Made by a program: the position numbers and the translations under genes. From positions 7,068,001 through 7,132,000 of the forward strand of contig NZ_CP113264.1 in assembly GCF_026642255.1 (NCBI RefSeq): a stretch of 64,000 nt of DNA, written 5' to 3'. A model generated the notes under the pieces. The model searched no databases. It had not been told where the DNA came from and saw only the letters and a list, made by a program, of their open reading frames with translations. This document shows positions 1-8,564 of this stretch, one piece after another; position 1 is the first letter of the stretch, and each line of letters begins with the position of its first letter. Source of the DNA: Streptomonospora nanhaiensis. GTDB lineage: Bacteria; Actinomycetota; Actinomycetes; Streptosporangiales; Streptosporangiaceae.

Positions 1-24
1 TCACTACGGCACGCGCCACGGCGT

Positions 25-1377
25 CTACCGTCCTATCCCTCGGTAGGTGAATCCGAGCCCCGTGAGGGACTCGACGGTCTGCTCGTCGAAGTGGGCCCGG
101 CCGTCCAGGAACAGGCATCCCGGGGCGGTGAGCGCGCGGAGCGCGGCCATGTCCAGTTCGGCGAACTCATCGTGCCACGCGAGAACCGCGAGGCAGTCGG
201 CACCGGACGCCGCCCCTTCCACACCGGACGAGGGCTCCACGCCGAACTCCTTGCGGATCTCGTCGGGGTCCGCGAGCGGGTCGAAGAGCGCCACGTCGGC
301 CCCGGCCTCGCGGAGCGCGGAGACCACGGGCAGGGTGGGGGTCGACCTCAGGTCGCCGGTGTTGTTCTTGAAGGACAACCCCAGAACGGCCACCCGCGAC
401 CGGTCGGCGGGGGTGCCCAGGGCGGCGAGGCCGTCCACGATGAGCCCGGCGACGTAGCCGGGCATCGCCTCGTTGGCCTCGCGCGCGGTGACCACGGTGC
501 TGAGGTCGACCCCCCGTTCCCGGGCGGAGCGCCAGAGCATCCAGGGGTCCTTGGTCAGGCAGGAGCCGCCCACGCCGACGCCCGGCGAGAGGACGTTGAT
601 GTTCCCCTTCCCCTTGGGCACCTCGTTGGTCGCCGCGATGACCTCCATGGCGTCCACCCCGATGGCCGCGCAGTAGCGCGCGAGCTCGTTGGCCAGGGCG
701 ATGTTGTGGTCGATCCACCAGTTGTTGAGGAGTTTCACCGTCTCGGCGGCCTCGATGGAGGAGCAGGGGACGGTCTCGACGCCGAGCCCGGCCCGCCAGA
801 ACCGCTCGGCCGCGGCTCCGGACCGCTCGTCCCAGCCGCCGACGACCACGGGGAGCCGGCGGATCTCGGCCAGCGCGCTGCCCTGGGAGAGGCGTTCGGG
901 GCAGAAGGCCAGCCCGAAGTCCTCCCCGCAGGTCAGGCCCCCGCCCTCCAGCAGCGGTGCGACGAGGGCGCGGGTCGTGCCCGGGGGGACCGTGCTCTTG
1001 AAGATGACGACCTGTCCGGCCCGCAGGTGCAGCCCGATCTCGGTCGCGGCGCTCTCGACCTGCGTCTCGACGAGCGTGCCGTCCTCCTGGACCGGGGTGC
1101 CGACGGCGATCACGACCACGTCCGTATCGGAGATCGCGGCGAAGTCGGTGGTGACGCGCAGGCGGCCGGACCCCCGGCCCTTGGCCACCAGTTCGGGCAG
1201 CCCCGGCTCCTTGAGACGACAGCGGCCCGCCTCCATCTCCTCGATCAGGGAGGCGTCGACGTCGACGCCGACGACGTCCACCCCGTTGTCGGCCAGGCTG
1301 ACGGCGACGCACGATCCCACGTATCCCAGGCCGACGACCGAGACGGTGATGTCCTCCCGATCCAGCAGGAAACGCAT
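25..1377 (-). CDS. Nucleotide sugar dehydrogenase (UDP-glucose/UDP-ManNAc dehydrogenase family)
   Basis: This 450-residue protein should oxidise C6 of an NDP-sugar to a uronic acid in two NAD-dependent steps. The N-terminal Rossmann motif VGLGYVGSCVA lies near residues 15-25, followed by VIAVGTP and KSTVPPGTT. The catalytic cysteine is in GVGVGGSCLTKDP near residue 270. The C-terminal UDP-binding domain includes LGLSFKNNTGDLRSTP. The length is normal for the family. The SC form of the active site does not separate UDP-glucose from UDP-HexNAc substrates. It is the first gene in the window, on the minus strand, next to glycosyltransferase and deoxysugar genes, so a role in supplying a sugar for the cluster is an inference. 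The family call is firm; the substrate is unknown. Confidence 0.9.
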   Translation of the reverse strand: MRFLLDREDITVSVVGLGYVGSCVAVSLADNGVDVVGVDVDASLIEEMEAGRCRLKEPGLPELVAKGRGSGRLRVTTDFAAISDTDVVVIAVGTPVQEDGTLVETQVESAATEIGLHLRAGQVVIFKSTVPPGTTRALVAPLLEGGGLTCGEDFGLAFCPERLSQGSALAEIRRLPVVVGGWDERSGAAAERFWRAGLGVETVPCSSIEAAETVKLLNNWWIDHNIALANELARYCAAIGVDAMEVIAATNEVPKGKGNINVLSPGVGVGGSCLTKDPWMLWRSARERGVDLSTVVTAREANEAMPGYVAGLIVDGLAALGTPADRSRVAVLGLSFKNNTGDLRSTPTLPVVSALREAGADVALFDPLADPDEIRKEFGVEPSSGVEGAASGADCLAVLAWHDEFAELDMAALRALTAPGCLFLDGRAHFDEQTVESLTGLGFTYRGIGR

Positions 1378-1783
1378 ATGAGCTCCATTCGACTCTCACC
1401 CCGGCGGCACAGGGAAAACAGGTCCCGAGGGATCTTGACGAGAAAGGATCGGTCCAGTATCCGGCCATTCACCTGTCCGGCGGATCGGCCGGTGCCTGGG
1501 AATCTACTTCATGCGCGCGGGGCGCACGGGGCAGCACCGGGGAAGTCCTCGTCGGAGGCGGGGCGAACGACTTCCCTACAATCTCCCTTGCCGAAGATAA
1601 ATGAGGCCCCGGCCGGTTCAGGTGGGCAATGATATGCGCGCGGAAGCAACTCTTGGCAAACCCGGTCGCGTGCCGATTGGTTCGGCCGCCGGGAAAGAAT
1701 ACGCCGCGGCCGGGGCGGACCCGCGGCGCCGGGGGCCTCCCGGCCCGCTCCCGCGGCCGGCGGACGACACAGGGACGGAGGCG
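1378..1783. other. Intergenic region, no gene seen
   Basis: These 406 bases separate two divergent genes, the sugar dehydrogenase (minus) and the first glycosyltransferase (plus). Base composition is less GC-rich than in the genes. An open frame runs upstream of the glycosyltransferase, but the reading before 1784 has no family similarity, so I treat it as leader. Promoters for both directions must lie here; I cannot place them with confidence. Confidence 0.4.
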
Positions 1784-3043
1784 ATGGCCGTGCGCGTGCT
1801 GATCGCGACGCAGGCGGAGAGAACCCACTTCCTGGGGATGGTGCCCCTGGCGTGGGCCCTGCGGGCCGCCGGGCACGAGGTGCGGGTGGCGAGCCAGCCC
1901 GCGCTGGGGCCGACGGTGGCGGCGACGGGTCTGCCCTTCGTCCCCGTGGGGCGGGACCACCTCCTGCGCCGGGTCATGCGCCAGTACCACGCGATGACGG
2001 GCGGGGAGGAGGACGAGTTCGACATGGCGGAGGACCGGGACGAGATCCTCACCTGGGAGTACCTGCTGGAGGGCTACCGCCTGATGGTCCCGTGGTGGTG
2101 GCGGATGGTGAACGACCCCATGGAGCAGGACCTGGTGGCGCTGTGCCGGGAGTGGAGGCCCGACCTGGTCGTGTGGGAGCCCATCACCTTCTCCGGCGCG
2201 ATCGCGGCGCAGGCGTGCGGGGCGGCCCACGTGCGCTACCTGTGGGGCGCCGACATCTTCGCCCGCACCCGCCGCCGCTTCCTGGCACGGATGGCCGAGC
2301 AGCCCGAGACAGACCGGGAGGACCCCCTGGCCGCCTGGCTGGGCGCCCGCGCCGCCCGCCACGGCGTCGAGTACTCCGAGACCCTGGTCCACGGACAGGC
2401 CACCATCGAACAGATCCCCGCGTCCCTGAGGGTGGACACACCCTCCCACCTGGACTACCTGCCCATGCGCTACGTCCCCTACAACGGCAGGGCCGTGGTC
2501 CCCGACTGGCTGCGCACCCCGCCCGAGCGCCCCCGCATCGCCCTCACCCTCGGCACCAGCGCGGCCGAGTGGTACGGGGAGCACCAGCTCTCGCCCAAGG
2601 ACGCACTGGAGGGGCTGGCCGACCTGGACGCGGAGGTCGTCGCCACCCTGCCCGCCCGCGAACAGGACGCCCTCGGCCCCGTCCCCGCCAACACCCGCCT
2701 GACCGAGTACGTGCCCCTGCACGCACTCGCCCCCACCTGCGACGCGATGATCACCCACGGCGGACCCGGCACCGTCCTGACCGCCCTCACCGGCGGCACC
2801 CCCCAGCTCATGGCCCCCAACGTCAACATGTTCGACACCGTGCTGCTGTCGGGCCGGGTGCGGGACCGGGGCGCCGCCCTCGTCCTGGACCCCGACCGGG
2901 TCACCCCCGACGCCGTGGCCGCCGGGATACGAGCGCTCCTGGACGACCCCCGCCACACCGAAGCCGCCGACGCCCTGCGCCAGGAGATGGCAGCCATGCC
3001 CTCCCCCGCCGACCTCGCCCACACCCTCACCGACCGGCGCTGA
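1784..3043 (+). CDS. DesVII/EryCIII-type glycosyltransferase, copy 1
   Basis: A 419-residue GT-B fold glycosyltransferase of the family that puts deoxysugars and aminosugars on macrolides and anthracyclines. I chose the ATG at 1784 because GGGACGGAGG lies just upstream and the family N-terminus (MAVRVLIATQAERTHFLG) begins there. Other landmarks are LAWALRAAGHEVRVASQP near residues 25-42, the hinge motif RYVPYNGRAVVPDWL, and the donor-binding motif HGGPGT. It is close to the glycosyltransferase at 13236-14489, with about 250 bp nearly identical in inverted orientation. It converges on the glycosyltransferase at 3167-4444. Relatives such as DesVII and EryCIII need a P450-like helper protein, and none is present in this window. 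Acceptor and sugar are unknown. Confidence 0.92.
   Translation: MAVRVLIATQAERTHFLGMVPLAWALRAAGHEVRVASQPALGPTVAATGLPFVPVGRDHLLRRVMRQYHAMTGGEEDEFDMAEDRDEILTWEYLLEGYRLMVPWWWRMVNDPMEQDLVALCREWRPDLVVWEPITFSGAIAAQACGAAHVRYLWGADIFARTRRRFLARMAEQPETDREDPLAAWLGARAARHGVEYSETLVHGQATIEQIPASLRVDTPSHLDYLPMRYVPYNGRAVVPDWLRTPPERPRIALTLGTSAAEWYGEHQLSPKDALEGLADLDAEVVATLPAREQDALGPVPANTRLTEYVPLHALAPTCDAMITHGGPGTVLTALTGGTPQLMAPNVNMFDTVLLSGRVRDRGAALVLDPDRVTPDAVAAGIRALLDDPRHTEAADALRQEMAAMPSPADLAHTLTDRR
2281..2538 (+). repeat. Inverted repeat arm A inside glycosyltransferase 1
   Basis: By eye, this stretch of about 258 bp matches the reverse complement of 13752-14009 at roughly 95 percent identity. It encodes the conserved middle of the glycosyltransferase, from LARMAEQPETDREDP to RTPPERPR. 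Similarity continues at a lower level over the rest of both genes. The two arms are about 11 kb apart and in opposite orientation, which points to recent duplication or gene conversion. Confidence 0.8.
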
Positions 3044-3166
3044 CCGGCTCCGACCCCGCACCGAACCCCGGTCCACGGGGCACCGCGCGGGTCGCGCGAG
3101 GCCGGACGGGGCCGGGGCTCCTCCGGCGTGCGGCGGGGCGCCCCCGAACCGCCGGCGGCGCCCCGC

Positions 3167-4444
3167 TCAGGTCGGCCCCAGGGACCCCTCCCGCACCAGG
3201 TCGGCCAAGACGCGCGCCGTCTCGGCGGGGGAGGGCATGGCGGCCATCTCCTCGCGCAGCAGCCCCGCCGCCGCGGCGTGCCGGGGGTCCTCGACCAGGC
3301 GGCGCGCGGTGTCCCGCAGGCTCACGGCTCCGGCGTCCTCCGGCAGCACCACCAGCCCCGCCCCCTGGCGCTCCACCAGCCGCGACAGCAGGGGCGCGTC
3401 CAGCCGGGGCCCGGGCACGAGCAGTTGGGGCACCCCGTGGGACAGCCCCGAGCACAGGGTGCCGGGTCCGGAGTGCGTGATCATGGCCGCGCAGGTCGGC
3501 GCCAGGACGTGCAGGGGCGCGTAGCCCACCAGCCGCACGTTGTCGGGGAGCGGGCCGAGCCCGGCCTCCTCCTCCGGCGGCAGGGTCGCGACGATCTCCG
3601 CGTCCAGCTCCCCCAACCCCCGCAGGACCTCGCCCAGCGAGAACGTGTGCCCCCCGAACCACTCGGTCGTGCTGCTTCCCACGCTCAGCGCGATGCGGGG
3701 GCGTTCGGGCGGGGTGCGCAGCCAGTCGGGGACCACGGCCCTGCCGTTGTAGGGGACGTAGCGCAGGGGGAGGCGCCGGGCGCCGGTGGGCGCGGACAGG
3801 GTCAGGGAGTCGGGGAGGTAGTCCAGGGTGGCCTGTCCCCGGACGAGGTCCTCGGAGAACTCCACCCCGTAGCGGGCGGCGCGGTTCTCCAGCCAGGCGC
3901 GGACGGGGTCGTCGCGGTCGGCCTCGGGCTGCTCGCCCATGCGCTCCAGGTACTGCACCCGCATGGCGGCGAACAGGTCCAGGCTCCACAGGAACCGCAC
4001 GTGGGGCGCACCGCACGCCTGCGCCGCGATCGCCCCCGCGAACGTGGTCGCCTCCCACACCACCAGGTCGGGCTTCCATGCGCGGCAGAACGACACCAGG
4101 TCGTCCAGCATCGGGTCGTTGACCATCCGCCACCACCAGGCCGCCGTGTCCCGCGCGCCCCACCGCAGCTCGTCCCACGACAGGTCGTCGTCCCAGGCCT
4201 CGCCGACGTCGAACAGCCCCGGGGCCTCTCCCTCACCCCACTGGGTCACCACCTCGAAGTGCTTCTTCAGGAGGTGGTCGCGTCCGACCGCGACCGCGGA
4301 CAGCCCCGCCCGGGCCAGGAACCCCGTCAGTTCCGGCTGGCTGGCGACGCGGACCTCGTGTCCGGCGGCACGCAGTGCCCACGCGAGGGACACCATGCCG
4401 ATGAAGTGCGTCTTCTCCGCGTAGGAGGCGAGCAGTACACGCAA
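3167..4444 (-). CDS. DesVII/EryCIII-type glycosyltransferase, copy 2
   Basis: A 425-residue GT-B glycosyltransferase paralogous to the one ending at 3043. I place the start at a TTG (4444) giving MRVLLASYAEKTHFIGMVS, because GGAG lies 8 nt upstream and homology begins there; the longer open frame is unsupported. It has LAWALRAAGHEVRVASQPE, the hinge RYVPYNGRAVVPDWL, and a donor-site motif THSGPGT where copies 1 and 4 read HGGPGT. The Gly-to-Ser change may affect donor choice. It converges on copy 1 with a 123-bp gap. Nearby genes suggest it transfers a 6-deoxysugar; substrate and acceptor are not known. Confidence 0.9.
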   Translation of the reverse strand: MRVLLASYAEKTHFIGMVSLAWALRAAGHEVRVASQPELTGFLARAGLSAVAVGRDHLLKKHFEVVTQWGEGEAPGLFDVGEAWDDDLSWDELRWGARDTAAWWWRMVNDPMLDDLVSFCRAWKPDLVVWEATTFAGAIAAQACGAPHVRFLWSLDLFAAMRVQYLERMGEQPEADRDDPVRAWLENRAARYGVEFSEDLVRGQATLDYLPDSLTLSAPTGARRLPLRYVPYNGRAVVPDWLRTPPERPRIALSVGSSTTEWFGGHTFSLGEVLRGLGELDAEIVATLPPEEEAGLGPLPDNVRLVGYAPLHVLAPTCAAMITHSGPGTLCSGLSHGVPQLLVPGPRLDAPLLSRLVERQGAGLVVLPEDAGAVSLRDTARRLVEDPRHAAAAGLLREEMAAMPSPAETARVLADLVREGSLGPT

Positions 4445-4800
4445 GGGGGCATCTCCGGACAGGAGCCGGAACCGCCGGAAGGCCGGTTCCGGGAGGGGCG
4501 GGCGGTGGGGTGCGGCGCGGCGGCGGGAGCAGGGGCTCCGGGCACGGCGGGACGCGGTTGTCGCGGGGTACGGTGCCCTTCGTCCGCGGGCGCCGGGGCG
4601 GCCTCTCCGCCGCCGGGCGCCGCCGGATCGCGAGCATAGCGGCGCGGGGTCCGCCCGGACGTGGAAGTCTTCTCCACGAGGCCCTTTCCGGATCCTTCCG
4701 GAGCGATAACGGCGGCATCCGGCGGCCGGCGCACCCGCACGAGTTCCGTTCGACCCCGAGTCCAGCTTTCTCTGCGAGACACCATGAAACAGGGGAGAGA
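4445..4800. other. Divergent intergenic region, no gene seen
   Basis: These 356 bases lie between the glycosyltransferase on the minus strand and the aldo/keto reductase on the plus strand. Open frames crossing it are out-of-family extensions of those two genes. The right end carries the reductase ribosome binding site AGGGGAGAG. Divergent promoters are expected, but I see no clear operator. Confidence 0.35.
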
Positions 4801-5787
4801 ATGCAGTACACACGCCTTGGCCGTACCGCGCTGGAGGTCAGCCGCCTCTGCCTGGGAACGCTGAATTTCGGCGTGAACACTCCGCGGGACGAGAGTTTCG
4901 CGATGATGGACAGCGCGCTCGAACACGGCGTCAACTTCTTCGACACCGCCAACCACTACGGGTGGCAGGTGCACAAGGGAATGACCGAGGAACTCATCGG
5001 CGAATGGTTCGACAAGGGCGAGGGGCGCCGCGACCGTTCCATTGTGGCGACCAAGGTCTTCAACCCCATGAGCGACTGGCCCAACGACCGCGGCCTCTCG
5101 GCCCGCCACATCATCGCCTCGTGCGAGGAGTCGCTGCGCAGGCTGCGCACGGACTGGATCGACCTCTTCCAGATGCACCACGTGGACCGCAACGCGCCGT
5201 GGGAGGAGGTCTGGCAGGCGATGGAGATCCTCGTCCACCAGGGCAAGGTGCGCTACGTGGGCTCCTCCAACTTCGCGGGCTGGCACCTGGCCTCCGCCCA
5301 GGAGGCCGCGAACCGGCGCAACTTCCTCGGCCTGGTCTCGGAGCAGTGCGCGTACAACCTGGTCACGCGCCACGTGGAGCTGGAGGTCCTGCCCGCGGCG
5401 GCGTCCTACGGCATCGGGATCCTGACCTGGTCGCCGCTGCACGGCGGCCTGCTGGGCGGCGCCATCCGCAAGCTCCGCGAGGGCACCGCCGTCAAGACGG
5501 CCAAGAGCCGGGCGATGGAGGTGCTGCGCGAGCGCGGGGACACGATCGCCGCCTACGAGGACCTCTGCGACTCCGTGGGCCGCGACCCGGCCGAGCTGTC
5601 GATCGCGTGGGTGCTCTCGCGCCCGGGGGTCAACTCGACCATCGTCGGACCGCGCACCCTGGGCCAGCTCGACGGTGCGATCCGGGCCCTGGAGACGGGG
5701 ATCGACGCGGAGACCGCCGAACGGATCGACGCCCTGTTCCCCCCGGTGGGCAAGGGCGGTCCCGCGCCCGAGGCCTGGTCGTGGTGA
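4801..5787 (+). CDS. Aldo/keto reductase, candidate NDP-hexose 2,3-enoyl reductase (EryBII/TylCII type)
   Basis: A 328-residue NADPH-dependent aldo/keto reductase. The ATG at 4801 follows AGGGGAGAGA and gives MQYTRLGRTALEVSRLCLGT. The catalytic tetrad is visible: Asp and Tyr in FFDTANHYG near residues 45-53, Lys in VATKVF, and His in LFQMHHVD. The opening LGRTALEVSRLCLGTLNFG resembles EryBII/TylCII, which reduce an NDP-2,3-enoyl sugar during 2-deoxysugar biosynthesis. That would suit the neighbouring RmlA, RmlB and glycosyltransferases, but the required 2,3-dehydratase is not in the window, and general aldo/keto reductases look similar. The family is certain; the sugar role is inferred. Confidence 0.88.
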   Translation: MQYTRLGRTALEVSRLCLGTLNFGVNTPRDESFAMMDSALEHGVNFFDTANHYGWQVHKGMTEELIGEWFDKGEGRRDRSIVATKVFNPMSDWPNDRGLSARHIIASCEESLRRLRTDWIDLFQMHHVDRNAPWEEVWQAMEILVHQGKVRYVGSSNFAGWHLASAQEAANRRNFLGLVSEQCAYNLVTRHVELEVLPAAASYGIGILTWSPLHGGLLGGAIRKLREGTAVKTAKSRAMEVLRERGDTIAAYEDLCDSVGRDPAELSIAWVLSRPGVNSTIVGPRTLGQLDGAIRALETGIDAETAERIDALFPPVGKGGPAPEAWSW

Positions 5788-5814
5788 GACCGGGGGCCCG
5801 GCGGGCCCCCGGTC
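5788..5814. terminator. Hairpin terminator between convergent genes
   Basis: A perfect 12-bp stem (GACCGGGGGCCC with GGGCCCCCGGTC) and a 3-nt loop start right after the reductase stop codon. There is no strong T run, as is usual in high-GC actinomycetes. It can serve the reductase and perhaps the opposing KAS III-like gene. Confidence 0.65.
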
Positions 5815-5892
5815 CCCCTCACGCGGTCGTCCGCCGGCCGGTCCTCCGGACGCGGGCCCCGGGGCCTGTCCGCGTCCGGCGCCTCCCGCGTC

Positions 5893-6984
5893 TCAGGAGC
5901 CGGGCGGGGCGTCGGCGATCCGCACCACGGCACAGGAGAGCGTGACCCCCGAGCCCAGTCCGCCCAGGACCACGTGGTCCCCGGGGCGGACCCCGCCCTC
6001 GTCCAGCAGGTGGCGCAGCCCGATGAAGGGGTCGGCGGCCCCGATGTGGCCGATGGTCCGGCCGTGGCTCCACGTCGACTTCTCCATGGGGAGCTTGAGG
6101 ACGTCCATCCAGCGGTGCTCCACCGCTCCCGGGCCCAGGTTGCTGAAGGTGGCGCGGGCGATGTCGCCGAAGCCCACCCCGGCCTCCGCGAGGGTGCGGC
6201 CGACCAGCAGCATCATCTTCTGCTGGAGGGTGAACCAGGCGAGGTCCACCTCCGGGTCCTCCTCCCCCTTCTTGGTGAGGGCGCGCCCCCGGGCGCGAAG
6301 GTCCAGTGCGGTGCCGGTCGTGGCCGCCGGGGGGAACTCGGGCTCCCCCGCCCGGTGCAGCTCCTCCAGCTCGGGGACGACCATCGAGCCCACCGAGAGC
6401 ACCCGGGCCAGGCCGGGGGCCCGCCCCAGCAGGACCGCGCAGGCGCCGTCTCCCATCACGAAGGCTCCCGAGCGCCACCTGTCGACGTTCGGGGTGCTGA
6501 AGTTGTCGGCCGCGACGAGGAGGGCGGTGGCGCTCTCCGGGGCGCCGCGCAGGTGCGGCTCGGTCAGCTCCATCGCGGTGAACAGGGCATTGCACCCCTG
6601 GCGCAGCTCCCCCGCGATGACGTCGCCCCGGACGAGGTGGTGCTGGAGGTGGTACTGCGGGAACCAGACGTCGGGGCCCTGGTGCCAGATGTCCGTGTAG
6701 AGGAGGACGCGCGTGTCGTCGGGGTCGGCCCCCGCCTGGTCGTACGCCTCGCGGGCGCTGCGGAGCGCCATCTCCGGGGCGGGGAGCTCGCCAGCGACGG
6801 CGGCGCCGGCCATGTCGTGGACGGCCGCCTCCTCCGCCGTGGTGAGTCCCTCGGCCACGGCGGTCTCCACGCTCACCCGGGTCTCGGGGAGGTACACACC
6901 GAGGCCCCGGATCCATAGTTCTGGCGTCTGCAAGGCGAACCCTTCCCTGTGGGGTGCGACCTGGCGGTACGCCCCGTCTGTCAT
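5893..6984 (-). CDS. KAS III-like acyltransferase/ketosynthase
   Basis: A 363-residue thiolase-fold protein related to FabH. The nucleophile is Cys131 in ELRQGCNALFTAM. By hand alignment to FabH, the usual His position (VPHQAN) holds Asn282 (TFSNLG), and the usual Asn position (HGNTSAAS) holds His313 (TIGHIGAAD), so the His/Asn pair looks swapped. Such divergent KAS III proteins (CerJ, ChlB3, CalO4, DpsC) often move acyl groups or load unusual starters rather than start fatty acid synthesis. The ATG at 6984 follows a G-rich ribosome site. It is the last gene of the acyl-ligase/ammonia-lyase operon, 80 bp after the lyase. It may transfer an aryl acyl group to a sugar or extend it; this is inference. 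Confidence 0.85.
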   Translation of the reverse strand: MTDGAYRQVAPHREGFALQTPELWIRGLGVYLPETRVSVETAVAEGLTTAEEAAVHDMAGAAVAGELPAPEMALRSAREAYDQAGADPDDTRVLLYTDIWHQGPDVWFPQYHLQHHLVRGDVIAGELRQGCNALFTAMELTEPHLRGAPESATALLVAADNFSTPNVDRWRSGAFVMGDGACAVLLGRAPGLARVLSVGSMVVPELEELHRAGEPEFPPAATTGTALDLRARGRALTKKGEEDPEVDLAWFTLQQKMMLLVGRTLAEAGVGFGDIARATFSNLGPGAVEHRWMDVLKLPMEKSTWSHGRTIGHIGAADPFIGLRHLLDEGGVRPGDHVVLGGLGSGVTLSCAVVRIADAPPGS

Positions 6985-7064
6985 GCGAACCCCCCGTCCG
7001 TGACGCGGACGGGGCGGGTGGGGCCGGGCGGGCGGCGGACGGTCGGTCCGCCGCGCGGCCGGTC

Positions 7065-8564
7065 TCAGGCGTCCCGGTGCACCCACTCGCCGGACCTGGC
7101 CCGGGCCTCCTCCGCGAGGGCGTCGCGCACGGCCCGCACCTCGGCGGCGAGGGGGCGGTCCCGGTCCAGCGGCGGGGACAGCTCCGCGATCCGGGCCCAC
7201 AGCCCCGTCTCCCCGGTCCTGCCGGTGAGCGCGGCGAGCTGGGCCAGGCCCACGCCGAGCGAGCCGACGACCAGCCACGCCAGGTCCAGGGCCTGGGCGA
7301 GGGAGTTCGCGCCGTTGAGCGCCATGGGCACGTGGTCCTGGTTCCCGTTGTTGCAGGGCAGGGCGGTGAGGGTGGCGGGGGTCACGAGTTGGCGGATCCG
7401 CGAGACGAACGAGGTGGCGCTGACCTGGACCCCGGCCAGGCCGCTCCCCGCCCCGGGCCGGGGGGTGAGCATCGGCGGGAGTCCGCCGTTGGTGTCCGAG
7501 CCGCAGAGCAGGGACAGCTGCCGGTCGGCCATGTAGGCCACCTGTTGGAGGGCCAGGCCGAGCTGGTCCGAGCACAGGCCCACGGGCATCGCGTGGAAGT
7601 TGCCGCCGTGCAGGACCTCTCCCTCGCTGCTGACGGGGTTGTCGGTGGTCCCCACCGCCTCGCGCAGCAGGATGCGCTCCGCGGCGGCGAGCTGGTCGAG
7701 CACCGCGCCGAGGATCTGCGGCGCGCACCTGAGGCTGTAGGGCTCCTGGAGGGGCCTGGCCTCGTCGCGCTCGGCTCCGGCGGGGATGCCGGACCTGATC
7801 CACGCGGCGGCGGCGGCCTGGCCGTTCTGTCCGCGGGCCTCCGCGATCCCCGCCGCGTACGCCTGGGGGTTGGCCCCCAGCAGGTCCACCATCCGGGCGG
7901 TCATCAGCGCCGACGCGCGGACCACGTCCTCGACCTGGCGGTGGTTGTCGACGGTGACGGCGAGGCTGACCCCGCTGCCGTTGACGAAGGACAGGGCCTC
8001 GCGTGCGTTCCACCGGACCGGGGACGCGCCCAGGCGGCCCAGGGCCTCGGCGGCGGATCTGCGCGACCAGGCGCCGGAGTCCTCGCGCACCCAGGCCTCG
8101 CCCTGGCCCGCGAACGCCAGAGCCGCGCTGGCCAGGGGCTGGAGGTCACCGCTGGCGCTCACCGTGCCCTCACGCGGGATGACGGGGGTGAAACCGCGGT
8201 TCCACAGCCCGACGAGCTCCTGCCAGAAGTCGACCGACACCGCGGAGTAGCCGCGGCGCATGCTCGTGAGCCGGAGGGCGACCACGAGCCGGCTGACCTC
8301 GGGCGACAGCGGCTCCCCCTGCGCGCTGCCGAGGTGGGCGATGAGCCCGTCCCCCTGCTCGCCCGCGGACTCCGAGGCGGGGAAGGCAACGAGCGGGCCG
8401 AAGCCGCGCGTGACCCCGTAGACGTCGGCGCCGTCGGCCAGGTGCTTGGCCATGGTCGTGGCGCTGGCCTGCATCCGCGAGAGGTCGTCGTCGGTCCAGC
8501 CGATGCTCGCGTCCCACGCGGCCCGGCGGACGACCTCGGCCAGGCTGGTCGGCGTTGGCGTCAT
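7065..8564 (-). CDS. Aromatic amino acid ammonia-lyase/aminomutase, tyrosine-type
   Basis: A 499-residue member of the histidine/phenylalanine/tyrosine ammonia-lyase family, which removes ammonia through an MIO cofactor. The self-cyclising Ala-Ser-Gly is residues 137-139 in SASGDLQPLA. The catalytic Tyr is in VYGVTRGFGP near residue 49, and QEPYSLRC and NPVSSEG are present. The specificity pair is His77-Leu78 (LIAHLGS), the pattern of tyrosine lyases and tyrosine aminomutases rather than Ser-His of histidase. The expected product is p-coumarate or beta-tyrosine. The ATG is preceded by GAAGGAGT. The start overlaps the stop of the upstream acyl ligase by 4 bp (ATGA), so the two are translationally coupled. 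The family is sure; the substrate is probable. Confidence 0.92.
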   Translation of the reverse strand: MTPTPTSLAEVVRRAAWDASIGWTDDDLSRMQASATTMAKHLADGADVYGVTRGFGPLVAFPASESAGEQGDGLIAHLGSAQGEPLSPEVSRLVVALRLTSMRRGYSAVSVDFWQELVGLWNRGFTPVIPREGTVSASGDLQPLASAALAFAGQGEAWVREDSGAWSRRSAAEALGRLGASPVRWNAREALSFVNGSGVSLAVTVDNHRQVEDVVRASALMTARMVDLLGANPQAYAAGIAEARGQNGQAAAAAWIRSGIPAGAERDEARPLQEPYSLRCAPQILGAVLDQLAAAERILLREAVGTTDNPVSSEGEVLHGGNFHAMPVGLCSDQLGLALQQVAYMADRQLSLLCGSDTNGGLPPMLTPRPGAGSGLAGVQVSATSFVSRIRQLVTPATLTALPCNNGNQDHVPMALNGANSLAQALDLAWLVVGSLGVGLAQLAALTGRTGETGLWARIAELSPPLDRDRPLAAEVRAVRDALAEEARARSGEWVHRDA

